Shown here: piece by piece, positions 43,801 to 55,426 of the stretch
Layout: each line of letters begins with the position of its first letter
Position numbering within the stretch: the stretch's first letter is position 1
Origin: Cantharellus purpuraceus
Lineage: Eukaryota > Basidiomycota > Agaricomycetes > Cantharellales > Hydnaceae
Assembly (NCBI GenBank): GCA_025174535.1
Contig: JALBUN010000049.1
Location: 1,674,001-1,738,000 of the forward strand
Direction: 5' to 3'
DNA length: 64,000 bases
The notes under the pieces: generated by a model
Told to the model about the DNA's origin: nothing
Databases searched by the model: none
What the model saw: the letters and a program-made list of their open reading frames with translations, nothing else
Program-made: the position numbers and the translations under genes

Positions 43801-44330
43801 CCGAGCCTTATGTTGTGAACGCTGCAGTATCTCTTATTGCATCGCTTGCCGAAAACGTTGGAGAATTCATGACGACCCGTATATGGAACGACGTGTGGCC
43901 CCGGTTCAGGGTCATGCTCTCTCAACTTGAGGACGCTGACGCTCACAGTGCACTTGCTCGGCGAGGGTATGGTGCTGTAGGTACCGAAAGCGCCTACTCC
44001 CATTCGCATCGGCTTTACAAGTCGCTCCTGCGCACGATGCGAGCGGTCGTGAAGGGTGTACAGTTGAGGAGTGATGTGCTGTGGGAACTGTTGATGGCAT
44101 TCCGGCGATTCCTCCACATTGAAGCACATCCAGAGCTTCAGCAATGCGCTAGGGAGGTTTACATCACGCTCATGGAGGAGAATGGGGATCTCGTTTGGCT
44201 AATGCTCTCCGCGACTATGGGTAAAGATATTGTCGGCATCACTGACACACAGATGCATCCTGTGGTATTTTTGAGGGAACAGAAATGGGATATCGAAGCA
44301 AATGCGCGGGTCATACTTGGGAAAGAGTGA
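40812..44330 (+). CDS. TTI1: TTI1-like protein, HEAT-repeat subunit of the TTT complex
   Basis: A single open frame of 1172 residues from ATG 40812. Tel2-interacting protein 1 works with Tel2 and Tti2 as an Hsp90 co-chaperone that stabilises PIKK kinases such as TOR, ATM/Tel1 and ATR/Mec1. The protein is a long alpha-solenoid with HEAT-like repeats, for example HPNPVALLSLSQLSFVLLSS..., LSLQLLSITAGILQSRFMSLLLHTLYPVLHSLVSQSAYVSSTALAALHYI, DPEATKVLVILVRLVGKDIVSRAGDVVEACFDRLDEFHG, and C-terminal ILGLLDTACPIL..., RMGDAEPYVVNAAVSLIASLAENVGEFM. A charged loop near residues 890-950 (KGKEKETDEDESKP) is likely disordered. The length is close to fungal TTI1. The assignment rests on overall pattern and a few family-like segments. 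It converges on the dCMP deaminase gene, whose stop is 56 bp away. Confidence 0.75.
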   Translation: MVPSTSSAGGSATSNRSSDQFKAVGHLLDFPRDMFKCELKLKAICVPLLANSLLSPDGTPRASRLLSQLSSLLHDILQTKVAISPSTIEYVFFPISHILQRNPVSTIPDVIMEKLMTVIAALFEQWWWSCQIEIWEQMLMLSAAIFSGVDASSDPKGKKKDRDDETKRATAQCLWTLLRHHRVPHKDVPPIDRTGSDAEQRFSTLQSRGRAPKLLPILGQTLTSLLETSRSSNRRLQEVSLQLIHVLITDYLPEAFVPSILPGVSSAMAKVAVGRREDKGWSRGDTVERALVVMQATIVAAIGDEICEAEGALRLVTQLEDLGQAFEADGQPRPMASVHPSGSSPYLTPRTSVWLAASASQLHMVINTLSPLLSHPNPVALLSLSQLSFVLLSSATRTLPDTQPLLLSFLLSLSINHSPEVAASSHAHLLTLLLPPSTARFTHLQILSQLTRDNLVSLPRLLPSHSDAKVEHLALQVSAACQLSESVHAVSDGVGILLGPTGGIEKWGWSLLSMLEFIVPPLFVSTVQPPQALLESSSSESTTSYSFPEVNMKHVSSQSTRAALDGMFRALGAAAGKECLFAVEWFVGVARQGRTAREVGALWCAGRLLEGFSRTSVESTDTLSKIVPKGAEKVSRWIAKVIAEFWDEDESEDSVRHNVPPMDISESDARLPVEYVKGLNPLVTRFDLNGHHKPTQSSLQSQRILHKVLSLQLLSITAGILQSRFMSLLLHTLYPVLHSLVSQSAYVSSTALAALHYITSATAYASPSNLLLANFDYALDGVARRLDRRQLDPEATKVLVILVRLVGKDIVSRAGDVVEACFDRLDEFHGYASLVEGLIEVLAEVVKVVEANHEEGKSTVDRDHLSSGAPEDHLQSFIESYQRRNDPIEKDAENYGPAPREYWGNLSRKGKEKETDEDESKPAVPATDVTNEAPTPTQALTQQIVSHSIFFLTHPSPLIRTRILGLLDTACPILSESTLLPSIHTAWPYVLNRMGDAEPYVVNAAVSLIASLAENVGEFMTTRIWNDVWPRFRVMLSQLEDADAHSALARRGYGAVGTESAYSHSHRLYKSLLRTMRAVVKGVQLRSDVLWELLMAFRRFLHIEAHPELQQCAREVYITLMEENGDLVWLMLSATMGKDIVGITDTQMHPVVFLREQKWDIEANARVILGKE

Positions 44331-44386
44331 GAACACAAAAAGCAGTGGGAAGAACGGTGTCACGAATGTCACGGTACGAGCCTGAA

Positions 44387-45809
44387 TTATCGCGGAGAGT
44401 GCTGTCTAAGAATAACGCCAGCTTGGCTGAATAGAGCTGCGGATTGATCATCTCTAGATTGATAAATTAATATCAGCCGGGCACGTAGAGAAACCATACG
44501 AACACTTTGTAGCTTTGATTATATACCACCGCCCTCACACCAGTCTGGACAATCTTGATGGCACAGCCAAGACATGGACATCTGTAACCATCACCAGCAG
44601 TGAACAAGATTGCGGGGATGATTTTCATGCAGGCAACTCACGTATTGCAATATAACACCGCACCGGCGCCTACCCTCTCTCTCCCAGCTTCCAGAAGCGC
44701 GTTCTCCTCTGCATGCAAACAGAGACAGCTGTCCAGGGCTTCCCCAGACCGCCCACCACTGTTGCATCTTGGACAGCCACCCTCGTTGCAATTGCGTACA
44801 TTACGAGGGGTCCCATTATACCTGCAACGACATCGAATGAAAAAACTCTCGAAAGAGAATGCAACGAACAGACCCAGTTGCGACAATACGATTGTCACGC
44901 ACGAGGATGGCCCCGACACGACGCTTCATACAGTTTGATCGCTGAGAAGCCAACTCGGCCAGTGTCTAGGCCGAAAATCGTTAGGAGAAACTTCGTACTA
45001 ATGGATGCATGTAGCCGTGGCGGCGCACCATGAAATATGTATCCCAACGTGGTCGGAGTCGATCTGGATCAGTGAGATTCAGCTTGACCAGATGATCATG
45101 AAGATCAGCCAGGTGCTGATAGGCATTTAGGACTTGTACGTTCGCGAGACAAAATAACGCGCGTAACGAAGAGTGTTCTGTCCCATCAACGCTTGTGTCG
45201 AGGTTTGTCTGACACCCATAAAGCAATGCATCGTGGTCGCCCACAAATTCTTGGAGAGTAAGGTTTGGAGCGGCTCGGCTGAGATACTGAACATGAGCGC
45301 TATGCGGCGAAGAGCCATCCTCTAGTTGCATCTCACTCGGTTAACCTTCGAAATCGTGTGAGCAATGGCGCGTCGACGGAGACTAACAGAAAGAAAGGCC
45401 GCTGATTGAATTGCTTTATGAGCTGGGGTGTATCCAGATCACACGTGACGAAAGATTCCCGCCAATGTTTAGTCACGTAGTCCAGAAGGTCATCTGGAGT
45501 GTCAAAGTATATCGATGGAAATAAAGCCTTTTCCGGCTTTATGAAATCAGTCGCATTTTTGTCGATTTCACCACGTTGTAGGTCCGGTGAAGGCAGCGGT
45601 TTGCGATGAGAGACCTGTCACGAAGTGAATGCAGAGTCATTACATGATATAATACGATGGGCCCTATCCAGGCCATGAAGCAAAGGTTGTATTACCTTGT
45701 CGAATTTGTCTCTCCTTAGTTGGATGGGTTGAAATTGGTGTCTCGACACGAGATATTGCTGCACCGACGACTTGCCAGAGGCACGCGTACCGATGATGGA
45801 GATGAACAT
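44387..45809 (-). CDS. DCD1: Deoxycytidylate (dCMP) deaminase with N-terminal P-loop domain
   Basis: Converts dCMP to dUMP for thymidylate synthesis. Minus-strand gene from ATG 45809 to TAA at 44389-44387, several exons. The N-terminus MFISIIGTRASGKSSVQQYLVSRH carries a Walker-A-like P-loop (GTRASGKSS), typical for fungal DCD1-like proteins fused to a kinase-like region. The catalytic domain runs RLRPRWDTYFM / TLAELASQRSNCMKRRVGAILVRDNRIVATG / YNGTPRNVRNCNEGGCPRCN, with zinc ligands in HAEENAL (catalytic His-Glu) and CPCLGCAIKI (Cys-x-x-Cys). The end reads DDQSAALFSQAGVILRQHSPR. Introns split the domain after YFM, ATG, YCNT and YK. All catalytic residues are present. Convergent with TTI1 and divergent from the sugar transporter. 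Confidence 0.9.
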
Positions 45810-46471
45810 GCAACCAGTGAGAGCAAAAAACAAGGATGCAGCAGCAAAGAAGGCGACACAATTAAAAGATTCCAACGCCAATAACGCGTACACATCCCAC
45901 TACAGGCGTCTACATGTACATCCGATCCCCAGATTACCCAACTTTCGACCCGGAAGCATTTTCAGGCCGTGGCAGTGGTGTGTCGCTTCAGGGCATGGTC
46001 GGCCGCGGTTCCGGCGAAACCTATGCTCGACCTCCCACTCCACACCTGTAAATGATTTCTATGTGTGCCTGTACTTTGCCAGACTTTACCGAATAAAAAT
46101 ACAACTCGTGGGTAAACCTTGGCAAATATTGTATTTCCCAAAGATTTAGACAATCAGTACATCGCATCATGCAACCAGGAGCCAGCTCACTCGACATGGT
46201 CATATCTATAAGGTAAACGGGCTGAGCACGCACCCAGCATGCATATTAGGTCTTGATGCTATATGTCCAACAGTCAGACCCCCCGACTAAAGAAACGCTG
46301 CCCTCATGAGATGGGGCCTCAACTCGACAGGGGTTTCAATGATGCACGCTCCCTGGGAGGAATCTGGCTTGCAGTGGCAGTGTTCGTGCCCAGCCTCATA
46401 TACGGACGTCGCTGATATAAATGGAGAATGCAGTCAGGTCGTTCCGTCACCTCCCATAAGTCGCTGACAGT
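45810..46471. promoter_or_regulatory. Shared divergent promoter region of DCD1 and the MFS transporter
   Basis: 662 bp between two divergent starts. Some open frames appear but none looks coding. No clear TATA box or known operator was recognised. Confidence 0.45.
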
Positions 46472-49437
46472 ATGCCATTCTTCAAGAGCAAAGAAGCGCC
46501 TGTTCTCACTGAAGAGCATATTGAAAATGCCAGCCGCCCCCGAGGGCTTGACCCGCAGGGGACTAGGCCTACTTCTCAGGCTAGGGCTGCGGCAGAAGCA
46601 ACCCTAGTAAATCCCTTTGCTAACATGACGACGGATGAGTTAGCGCAAGCCGGCGAGAGATTCGCAGAAGAAAAGGGAATGAGGTATCTTAAAGAGCAGT
46701 TCAAAACCGCGGCCCAGCTTGCTCGTATTGCCATTTCTGAGGACCCTAGAGGGTTCGAAGAACTGGACATCCCAGAAGGGGACAAGCTGATATTGCACAG
46801 AGAACTGGACCATAGGTGGAGCCAACCAGGAGAGCTGTATTTCTTGGTCATGATGTGTTCTGTCGCGGCTGCTGTACAGGGGGTGAGCTATCGTTCTATC
46901 AAAATGTCTTCCTCTTGTTGACCGATATGACCAGATGGATGAAACTGTGACAAACGGAGCCCAGCTTTACTACCCCTCTCAATTTGGGATTAAAAATGAT
47001 CAGTGGAAGATTGGATTAGTGAACTCAGCCCCATATGTAAGTGGAAACATCGGTATAAGCATAATGCACTTGACCCAGTGTGGAGCCAGTTATGCTGTGC
47101 AGTGTTTTCGTGTTGGGTACGACAAACATATCTATTCATCGAATATTCCATTTGTTAACTTTCTTGATCAGGTCACAGATCCTCTCAATTATTACTTCGG
47201 CCGTCGAGGCACCATATGTATCACAGCCGTGATCAGTTTCCTCAGTTGTTTCTTGCAGAGCTTCACGAACTCGTGGAAACAGCTCTTCGTGAGTCTGACT
47301 CACATTCTGCGTTATAACATCCACGAACCTATTTGCAGGTCGCTCGCTTCTTCTTAGGGTTAGGCATCGGCCCAAAGAGCACTACAGTACCTGTTTACAC
47401 AGCCGAATGTGCCCCTGCACCCATCAGAGGTGCACTGGTGATGATGTGGTCAGTAACAAAATAATCTGTGTGATCAACTTCCGCCTCATGTGTCAATAGG
47501 CAGATGTGGACTGCTTTTGGGATCATGCTGGGTCTTCTTGCCGACTTAGCACTGCACAGTGTCTTCACAGAGCGTGTTCCAGGCCTTCAATGGCGGTTGA
47601 TGCTTGGAAGTGTGCGTGCTATTCCCCTACATTTTTTTCCCATGTGTACTGCGTATTCCTTGTTGACTTGCAGCGCTCATGCAGGCTGGCTTACCTGCGT
47701 TACTCGTCATAACTCAGGTGTACCTTTGCCCGGAGTCCGTGAGTTTGCGACATTCATTTTAATATCATCAATCGACGTTACTCAAATAAAATTGACGTTT
47801 AGCCTCGTTGGCTAGTCGAGAAGGGAAGGTATCATGATGCTTTGAAGTCTCTCACGAGGTTACGAAACTCCCCCCTTCAAGCGGCACGAGATCTTTTCTG
47901 TTTGCTGTCTTTTTTATCTCTTGGTTCCTGCCCATGCTTAACCACACTCTTATTGTAGACATCAAAGCGCTTCTCGACGCAGAAGTTGGATTGAAAAATA
48001 CTGGGCACAATCGTTTTTTGGAATTGTTCACTGTGCCAAGAAACAGACGTGCCGCCGTGGCATCCTTCGTTGTCATGTTTATGTGAGTCTTCTGACCTAT
48101 CATACAAGTGTCAACAGTTCTCATTGTACATTCGTCACCAGGCAACAATTCTGTGGTATGTACTTCATACGGAACCTCTTGGAAGCTGACAAACTGCGAC
48201 ACGACTTTTCAAAAGGCATCAACGGCATTGCATATTACTCCTCCATAATTTTCACAAACTCAGGACTCAACCCGATTCCAGCTCTATGTGCATCTCTTGG
48301 ATTTGGTGCTAGTAAGTGTGAACCAGAACGAACAGTCCACATATGAAATTGTCAATTCATTAGTTAACTTTGTGTTCGCCTTGCCTGCTATATGGACCAT
48401 CGATACATTTGGGCGCCGCAACCTCCTTTTGATAACATTCCCTTTAATGAGCCTTTTCCTCTTTCTCACTATGTCTTCCTAGTAAGTCTTCTTAATTATC
48501 CTACTGCTGCACCCGTCTTACAAGAATTAATGTTTATAGTTGGATACAAGATCACACTGCACATTCTGCAAGTGGGTTCCCATCTGGTATAAACTGGTTT
48601 CTTCGGTGCTGATTGTTCGCGAAGCTATGATCCTCTTCACATACTTGTTTTCCATGAGCTATTCACGCAAGTTTTCATTTTATTATGCATGGCAGGAGTC
48701 TAATGCTCGATCGTCTACAGCTGGAGAGGGTCCAATTCCATTCACTGTCAGAATCCAACCTTTCCTGTGTCTGCTGCCTTGTACTCATGGATTCACCTTT
48801 CCTTTCTGCAGTACTCAGCAGAGGCTTTTCCGCTATATATCAGAAGCATCGGCATGAGCTTTGCCACTGCCAGCACGTGGTTTTTGTATGTGATTTTTGC
48901 CCTTGCTTGGCGCGCATTGATAACCTCATCTTCGTTACCTCAAAGTAACTTCTTGAACGCTTTGATTTTTCCCACATTATTCCAGGTGTTCCAACCTCAA
49001 GGTGTCTTTGGGTGGTTCACAGCTTGGAAGTCAGTCTAGACACCCAATGTTTGAATGAGGAGCTCGGATACTAATTTTTGCATTTCGACAGCTTCATCGG
49101 AATATGGCTTATATTTTTCCTCGTTCCAGAAACTAAGGCACTCTCGCTGGAAGGTAATCATCTAGACTTGTCTTGTTACGAGAATGATAGCTGACGATTA
49201 CGTGAACACGAGCCAGAACTTGACTCAGGTGAGAAAACTTGTGTAGAAACTTCATGACGCATAAATTTATCCATCACCACCTCGACAGTGTTCAGTGTCC
49301 GCACACAAGATCACGCACGGTATCAGCTGCGCCAGGGGATACTTCATTTCCGCCGCTATATTCTTCGTCAGGACGTAGAACTTCTTGGGCCGTTGTACAA
49401 GCACCAGAATTCCCAGGAAAAGCTAAATGATCTGTGA
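46472..49437 (+). CDS. MFS sugar/polyol transporter
   Basis: Twelve-helix major facilitator (sugar porter family), probably a plasma-membrane H+ symporter for a hexose or polyol. The start ATG 46472 opens a long cytosolic N-terminus (about 140 residues, unusual but seen in fungal polyol/inositol-type porters), then TM1 ending VQG, a GT-AG intron, and MDETVTNGAQLYYPSQFGI. Further motifs: DPLNYYFGRRGTI (loop 2-3 signature D..GRR), VARFFLGLGIGPKSTTVPVYTAECAPAPIRGAL (PESPR partner loop), YLCPESPRWLVEKGR, QQFCGMYFI.. INGIAYYSSIIF, DTFGRRNLLL (second GRR), and VPETKALSLEE...LDSVF. The C-terminus ends EKLNDL at TGA 49435-49437. Many short introns; some internal junctions (48.1-48.8 kb) are uncertain. 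Substrate cannot be told from sequence. Confidence 0.85.
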
Positions 49438-50093
49438 CTTCCCATTTTGTCAAGTTGGCCGGGGTGGAGTAAGGAAAAATGTTAACTTCGGGCTGTTAGG
49501 TAGTGCCCTAGCGTGTGTAATGTATATGCGGCACTGCAGCTTTCTCGGGGACTTTTAGTGTACTGCTTTTTAGTGTGCTGCTATGGACCGATGATAAAAA
49601 GACAGTGTCAAATTTGATCAGGTCAAATCATTCAACTTACGCGTAAACCCTTGGAATCTGATATAATATCCATCAGGGCATCGACTCACGTCTACTCATG
49701 ATCATGCTACTCTTTACTTCTTGGGAATGGCGGTACCATGCATTGACAGCTCTAGGTACGGATCTTCCCTCTCATTTGTTGTCCTGACATACACGGCAGA
49801 GGTTTGATTCATATTTTTATCAATCAATAGCGGTTAGCGCTCGTTGCGCCTCCAGATCCTTTCTACTCTCCGCGCTCAACGTCAAGACCTGAGTTAGTCA
49901 GCTTTAAAACAAGTTTCTGAAAAAGCACATGTGGTCTCTTGCCGCACCCTGTCCTGGGATATAATGATACTCGGACTGCTGTTCGAATAGAGGTCCTCGA
50001 GTAAAATACATTACTAGTTAGATGGTCCACCATGTCAATCACCGATATCATCTATTGTAAGCCGAACCTGCCTCCCGCATACTGAGGGAAAAG
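49438..50093. other. Intergenic region between transporter and Skt5-like gene (tail to tail)
   Basis: No ORF or repeat with support. Likely the 3' UTRs and terminators of the two convergent genes. Confidence 0.4.
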
Positions 50094-51732
50094 TTACATT
50101 ATGACACATTCTTTTCCCTTCCCTTCCCCACCGTCTGCTGATGTCCCTTCTCGTCTTAAAACAGCCCCAGGCCCGCCTGGTGCTGGTAGTGGTCCATGTT
50201 GAGACGCCTTGAGACGTTGGGTGGCCCGCTTATCGCCAAGATCTGCTGCACGCTTGTACCATTGAATAGCACTTGCACAGACAGACAGTCATTCAGGTGG
50301 CTTGCAAAAACCGCACGGGCAGAGAAAAGAGGCTTACTCTTGCATGCTGGGTGGCGTGCCAATACCAACCTCATAGAAATACCCTACGGCATACATGGCT
50401 TTTGCAAGTCCAGCTTCGGCAGCCTTCTTAGCCCACAAAAACGCCTCTGTGTCTGACTGTGGTAGTACGCCCGGCGAACCGACAAGGTACCAGGCCGTCA
50501 GAGCGAAGCATGCGTCGCGGTGGTTTTGCTGCGCAGCGATGTTCTACACGAGATGGTGAGCGATTGTCACTCATTCGCGCAGGAGGGCTCACGTAGTAGT
50601 GAATGGAGAGTGCAGGATCCTGGGGACAGCCCATCTTGCCATACTCGTAGCACTCGCCAAGCCGATACGCACTTGGTGCATTTCCCAGCTCGCTGGCCTG
50701 AGCCAGGAGCTCCGCAGCGTATTCATAATCTACAAATACTACATTGTCGATACCTCGCTCATGCAGGAGGGCCAACTCATGAAGTGCATGAGGAAATTCT
50801 GCGGTGGCATGCTCGGCTGAGCGCTTCAACCACTTGACACCTTCCCGGGGGCTCTTTGATAGGCCGAGCTCGCCGTTGAGCTCTGCAACCCCAAGACGGT
50901 ACATGGCACCAGGATGGAGGGCAGCCGCTGCTTTGCGATAGAACTGGACGGCCTTTGCACTCTCACGGCGGCACCCCCACCCGTTCTCGCAGCATGTGCC
51001 AGCACGATAAGCGGCATCTGGATGGCCGTGCTTGGCAGCAAGAACGAAGAGTGGGTAGGCACGGTCAAAGTCTTGCTTGTTCTTGACGGTGCCAAGACCA
51101 TTGGCGTAGCAGTCAGCGAGGAAGTATTGCGAGGCGGCGTGTCCACGGTCCGCTAGGCGTTTGAGAAGACTAGTGGCCTCGCGGATGAGATCATCACGCT
51201 TCTCGAGGGCCTTTTCGACCTCCATCACATTTCCTTTTGTCTGCACGGGAATTGGGAGAGATTTTGATGCGTCGATCATAAAGACTGCGAACTCAAATTG
51301 AATCTCTGGATCCTGGGTCTTCTTGGCGTTGGCGCGGTAGAGTTCGAGGGTGCGCTCATGTGAGAGAAGAGCCGCCTGGTTTCCTGGTCGCAAATGCGAG
51401 TGGTCTAGGAGTGGGCCGGTAGGAGAAGGGGGTCGCTCGGTTGGGTTGCGGTGGGGCGATGGTTGCCGGTGAGAAGATTGCTGATAGAAAGACTGTCGTC
51501 CATGTTCAGGATCCTCCTCTGGGTAGTACTGTGTTTGACGAGGATCACCGTATTGCGACGGTACTTGCTGGCGAGGGCCACCATACTGGGAGTCGCCATA
51601 CTGCGAGCGATGATTAGCATACTGAGACGCTTCGTCTAGGGGAGCATAGCGAGGATCATTATAAGAAGACTGTCTAAGTTCTTGTTGTTGATAATCTTGA
51701 GGATATCGAGGAATAGAATGTGAAGATTGCAT
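50094..51732 (-). CDS. SKT5: Skt5/Chs4-like chitin synthase activator with Sel1 repeats
   Basis: Minus-strand gene from ATG 51732 (an upstream TTG is not used) to TAA 50096-50094, three exons. The first roughly 110 residues are Gln/Tyr/Ser/Pro-rich and disordered. Then comes a solenoid of at least six Sel1 (TPR-like) repeats, for example AASQYFLADCYANGLGTVKNKQ, AAYRAGTCCENGWGCRRE, GAMYRLGVAELNGELG, ALHELALLHERG, APSAYRLGECYEYGKMGC, ACFALTAWYLVGSPG, AMYAVGYFYEVGIG. The extreme C-terminus is CVIM, a CaaX farnesylation motif as in yeast Chs4/Skt5, which recruits and activates class IV chitin synthase at the plasma membrane and septum. The CaaX box appears only if the last intron (after TPPSMQ) is spliced, which supports the model. 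Confidence 0.9.
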
Positions 51733-52322
51733 CAAGGAGGGGGCGAGGATGCCGCTGATGACGTAACCACTCCCTTTTCAAGTCCAAAAAAAAATCATAT
51801 GTTGCTTCAACCTTGCTCCAATCTCATGACCACAAATTTAGACTTCCACAACCTTCGGCTTAGCAGCTATCGAATCGCTCCTGAATTGCTATCACAGTCA
51901 TAATCTGTTGCTCCTCAGTTATTTCCCCTTTTCTTTCTAACCTATAGTATTCCACATGATAACTATGGGATTTGAAAAAAATCGTTGCTACTCAGGATTC
52001 ATCCGCGATCTACACCTGACTCGGAGAGAGTGGAAAAGAGAAGAAAGTGTAAAGTATACTACATAGAGTACGCTCACTTCATGACTCAGTACTGAAATAT
52101 GCATAAGGACGGAATGTTTCATATTGCAACCGGTACCTTCAGCGTAGCTTCAATTTCCTTCATCCTGTGTTTTTTGATGCCTTGGCTTCATCTGTCAGAC
52201 TACTCGCCTCACGCTTTCAGATAAAAGTACAGTGCTGCATAGCCGACATACAATACTAGTACAAAACCAAGTGAGGGAGCAGTTGGTCCGTCTGCACCTA
52301 CCATAGGTTATTCCAATTATTA
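51733..52322. other. Intergenic region upstream of SKT5
   Basis: 590 bp with no gene. It holds the promoter of the Skt5-like gene (reading left) and the 3' flank of the receptor gene. Nothing specific recognised. Confidence 0.4.
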
Positions 52323-53880
52323 TCACCCATGATTCAGCATAGGATTAGCTGTGCGCAGTCTCAGACTCCCGCCCTCACTTTCCATCGACGTTCTAACGGC
52401 AGAAGAGTCCCAAAACTGTGTAGGCTCAGGCTGTGGCGCGGGCCCCTTAAGCAACAGCAGACCTATGCAAGAGATACCCATGATCGAGTGTTAAGCATGC
52501 CGCTAGGTGGAGAACGCACCTGACCGTGTATACAATAAAAGAGCGGCGTTCACAAGCCCGCTTAGGCCAAAGATTGACGTACTGAAAAACGTCCCAGCCG
52601 AGGGAATCACTTGGTTACGGAATTCCATCCAACGGCAGATCGAATCTGGAAGGACCAAGATGACGTATGATATGGGGTATCTACAAGTTCATGCTTCAGC
52701 CATCAGCGGATGAATGGGAGGGCGGAACTACGAACAGAAGCATGAAAAACGCCTCCTTCGGTGGCTTGTGCCGATCACCTCTGATGCTCAACTCATCATC
52801 ATCAGGACTTTTTGGCATTGACTGTGTTGAAAACCGAAATTTCCACCGTCGATCTTCGTCGATCTCAATATGCCCGCTGAGACACAAGTAGAGTGGGATA
52901 TAAAGGATGAGAGAGATGATGGCGGATATCCACATCCAGATGTACTCCCCCGCCAACTGCTCCCCCAGGTGCCTTGTTCCAATCCAGCACCCTATGGCAA
53001 CGCTGAGTCAGGAATGAGGCGGCAGACAGTGTTTCGCTTACAATATCTGGAGCCACTGTTAGCAATCTCTCTGGGTAAAGGGCAATTCCGCTCACGGTAC
53101 CGGCGTAATATATCTATCATCTCCATTTCTCAGAGTTGCGGCGCCAATAACCGCGAACAGAATTACATATGACCATATTGCTGCTACAATATAGAGTGAA
53201 ACTACAACCGCACCCGGCTCCCGCCTGAAAAATATGATAATGAAAGTGTGTACTGCGATCGCCTAGAAAACTGACTATTGGCAACAGACAACGAAAAAAA
53301 GTGAGAGTGAGGAAGCGAACCAGAGTTCCTAGAGCAACGCCAGTCTCTCCGATTTGCTGTATCACACCTACATCCACAGGTATCATTAATACTGATTACA
53401 AAGTAATTGAGACCATGCCTTGAACTGTGCAATAAGTCCCGCATTGTACAATGCCATCATGGAGCCACTTGATGTGGAGGATTTTGCCTATCCCTTGAAG
53501 AAGATCCGAAGCTAGAAGAGAGCACTGGATAACCGGCGTTCATAACCTATCAATCAACTGTGGATCATGACGCGCCATACCATATATACTTCCAGAGGGG
53601 ATCGGAAAAACTTCATCTTGCCATAAGGTGTGTGTCGGGAGGTGCATATTATATTTTTCTATTCTTCAATGAAGACTTTCTTATGCTCCGATCATTCTGG
53701 GTATGCTTACAATGACCACGCCGAACAGTGTCAGGACTGCTACTGCAGAGACAAATCCTACGATGGTGGCAACCTGCAAGAGACCGAGAAGATTAATTGG
53801 CTGTGAGGAACCTCCGAAGGCAAATCAAGAGACACACCGTCAATCCCATCGACTGACCACGTGTCAGGAATGTTAGACAT
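52323..53880 (-). CDS. Git3/cAR-type G-protein-coupled receptor
   Basis: Seven-transmembrane receptor on the minus strand, from ATG 53880 (MSNIPDTWSVDG) to TGA 52325-52323, with at least seven exons. Fitted segments: VATIVGFVSAVAVLTLFGVVIV (TM1), LLQGIGKILHIKWLHDGIVQCGTYCTVQG (TM2-TM3 with the conserved Cys), IGETGVALGTL / AIAVHTFIIIFFRRE (TM3), AVVVSLYIVAAIWSYVILFAVIGA (TM4), GEYIWMWISAIISLILYIPLYLCLSG (TM5), then a long polar loop (HIEIDEDRRWKFRFS.., SPDDDELSIRGDRHKPPKEAFFM), YVILVLPDSICRW (TM6), and FGLSGLVNAALLLYTRSG (TM7). Glucose- or amino-acid-sensing receptors upstream of G-alpha/cAMP share this layout. The C-terminal tail is short (ends PMLNHG). Exact intron ends around 53.4-53.7 kb are uncertain. 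Ligand unknown. Confidence 0.75.
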
Positions 53881-55426
53881 GGCTGTTGAGAGGGGAGTGG
53901 ACACTCGGGGTAAGAGACCATTGCGTGTCGTATGATCGCTCTCACCAGCAGTTTCTTTTGTATGTTTCTATAGGGATGGGGAGGCGAAGGCTGTACGAGA
54001 TCTATGGTCTGCCAGCCATAGCTGCTGTTGTTATCGAGTTAGAGAATCTGGAGAGTGACTGAGGTCCAAGATGGCGATGCAAGCTTCTCAGTACAATATT
54101 CCCATTGGGTGCAATGGGATTCAGAAAGCATGGCCAGGAACGATGCACTTGGCACCGCCTCCGATGAAGCGTGGGTGGCTATGGCAATCTAGGCTCCAAT
54201 GCATGCCTGAGACATGGTATAAAATAGCACCAAGACGCCGGTACTTGGAGGGACTCCACTAGAGATTGAGCATACTTTCGACAAGTACTTCTTTCAATAA
54301 TCCTCAGTGTCAATGAAATGTAAAGATAACGGAAGCCAAATGCGTTTGATCAAGTTCGGGTTTGCAGCACTCTACCAACATCAAGAAAACGGTAATTCAA
54401 TTGGAGTAAACGTTGATTCTGTGGCTAATATGTTGTTCCGCCATTATTTATCCAAAACTCCAACTAAGTTACAGTAAACCGGTTCTCGAAGATCTTCCGC
54501 GGGCTGCACACATGCCTCCATGAGTCGACTCTCGCGCACGCTGTCATGTAAGTGCTTAGGATGGTACTTATAATCGAATATTCACTATTGGCGCAGACCC
54601 GGTTCCTCATGCAGCGACCATGCACAGAGACTGAAAGGTCCGTGTTGTGGTGTGGAGCACAGCCTCTTCCGAATGGTCCACCATGATGCGGCGGTCATGC
54701 TGTGTGGATCTAATGCATAGGGATGAGAGTGCTAATGAAGCCCAAGTTAGGCAGCAACCAGCAGTTCATTTAACTAACGATTCATGGTGTTTCAAAAAAA
54801 ATGAGTGTCCAAATTCAGCAAATACAAGGTGCAGACGATGTGTTCTGAAGTTGTTGCCCTTTTATAAACAACGATACAAGTAGCGCAATAAATAAGGAAA
54901 TTCCGTGCGCACACCTACCGCTCTGATCCGATACTCATATCACCCTGCAGTGCAGGTTTGATCTTCCTGTCTACCCCTGGCAGGGGAATCGAACCAAACA
55001 TGGCGAGCAGTACCGTCTTCGAGGGCTGCATCACCCAATAAGGGCTGATCCAATTAATACAGGAACTCGGGCTTCGAAAAGGTGCCTAGGTCATACGGAT
55101 TCGGAAGATTTAAATCACCACGTCTTCTCATCATCGGACATGCCATTCCTGGACACATAGCCTTGCAATGCTTTCTTTCGCTGTGCTTCACAACTAGTCC
55201 TATACACCTATGAATAAACCTCAGGAGCGGGACAAGTAAACAAATCAAGCCCAGGTATGGACGACATGTACATGCCTGAGCGTAATGATAAATGCTGGAA
55301 TGCCGATAAGACAGTGAGAAAAGTCACAACACAGAGGGCATAAAATTAACTCAGTAAAAAGGTATAGAATGATGCAAATGAATGAAACGTCAAGCGAGAT
55401 ATAGAAATAAAGTCCTGGGCGTGAAA
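53881..55426. other. Gene-free stretch upstream of the receptor gene
   Basis: 1.5 kb without a supportable gene; only short open frames. A GGTTCGATTCC match near 54987-54997 (minus strand) recalls a tRNA B box, but the surrounding stem does not fold, so no tRNA is called. It includes the promoter of the receptor and the 3' flank of the ubiquitin hydrolase. Confidence 0.4.

Noticed and set aside
54940..55040. tRNA on the minus strand (GGTTCGATTCC match)
   Set aside because: The flanking bases do not form the T stem or acceptor stem; CCCCTG/CAGGGG beside it is a separate small hairpin.
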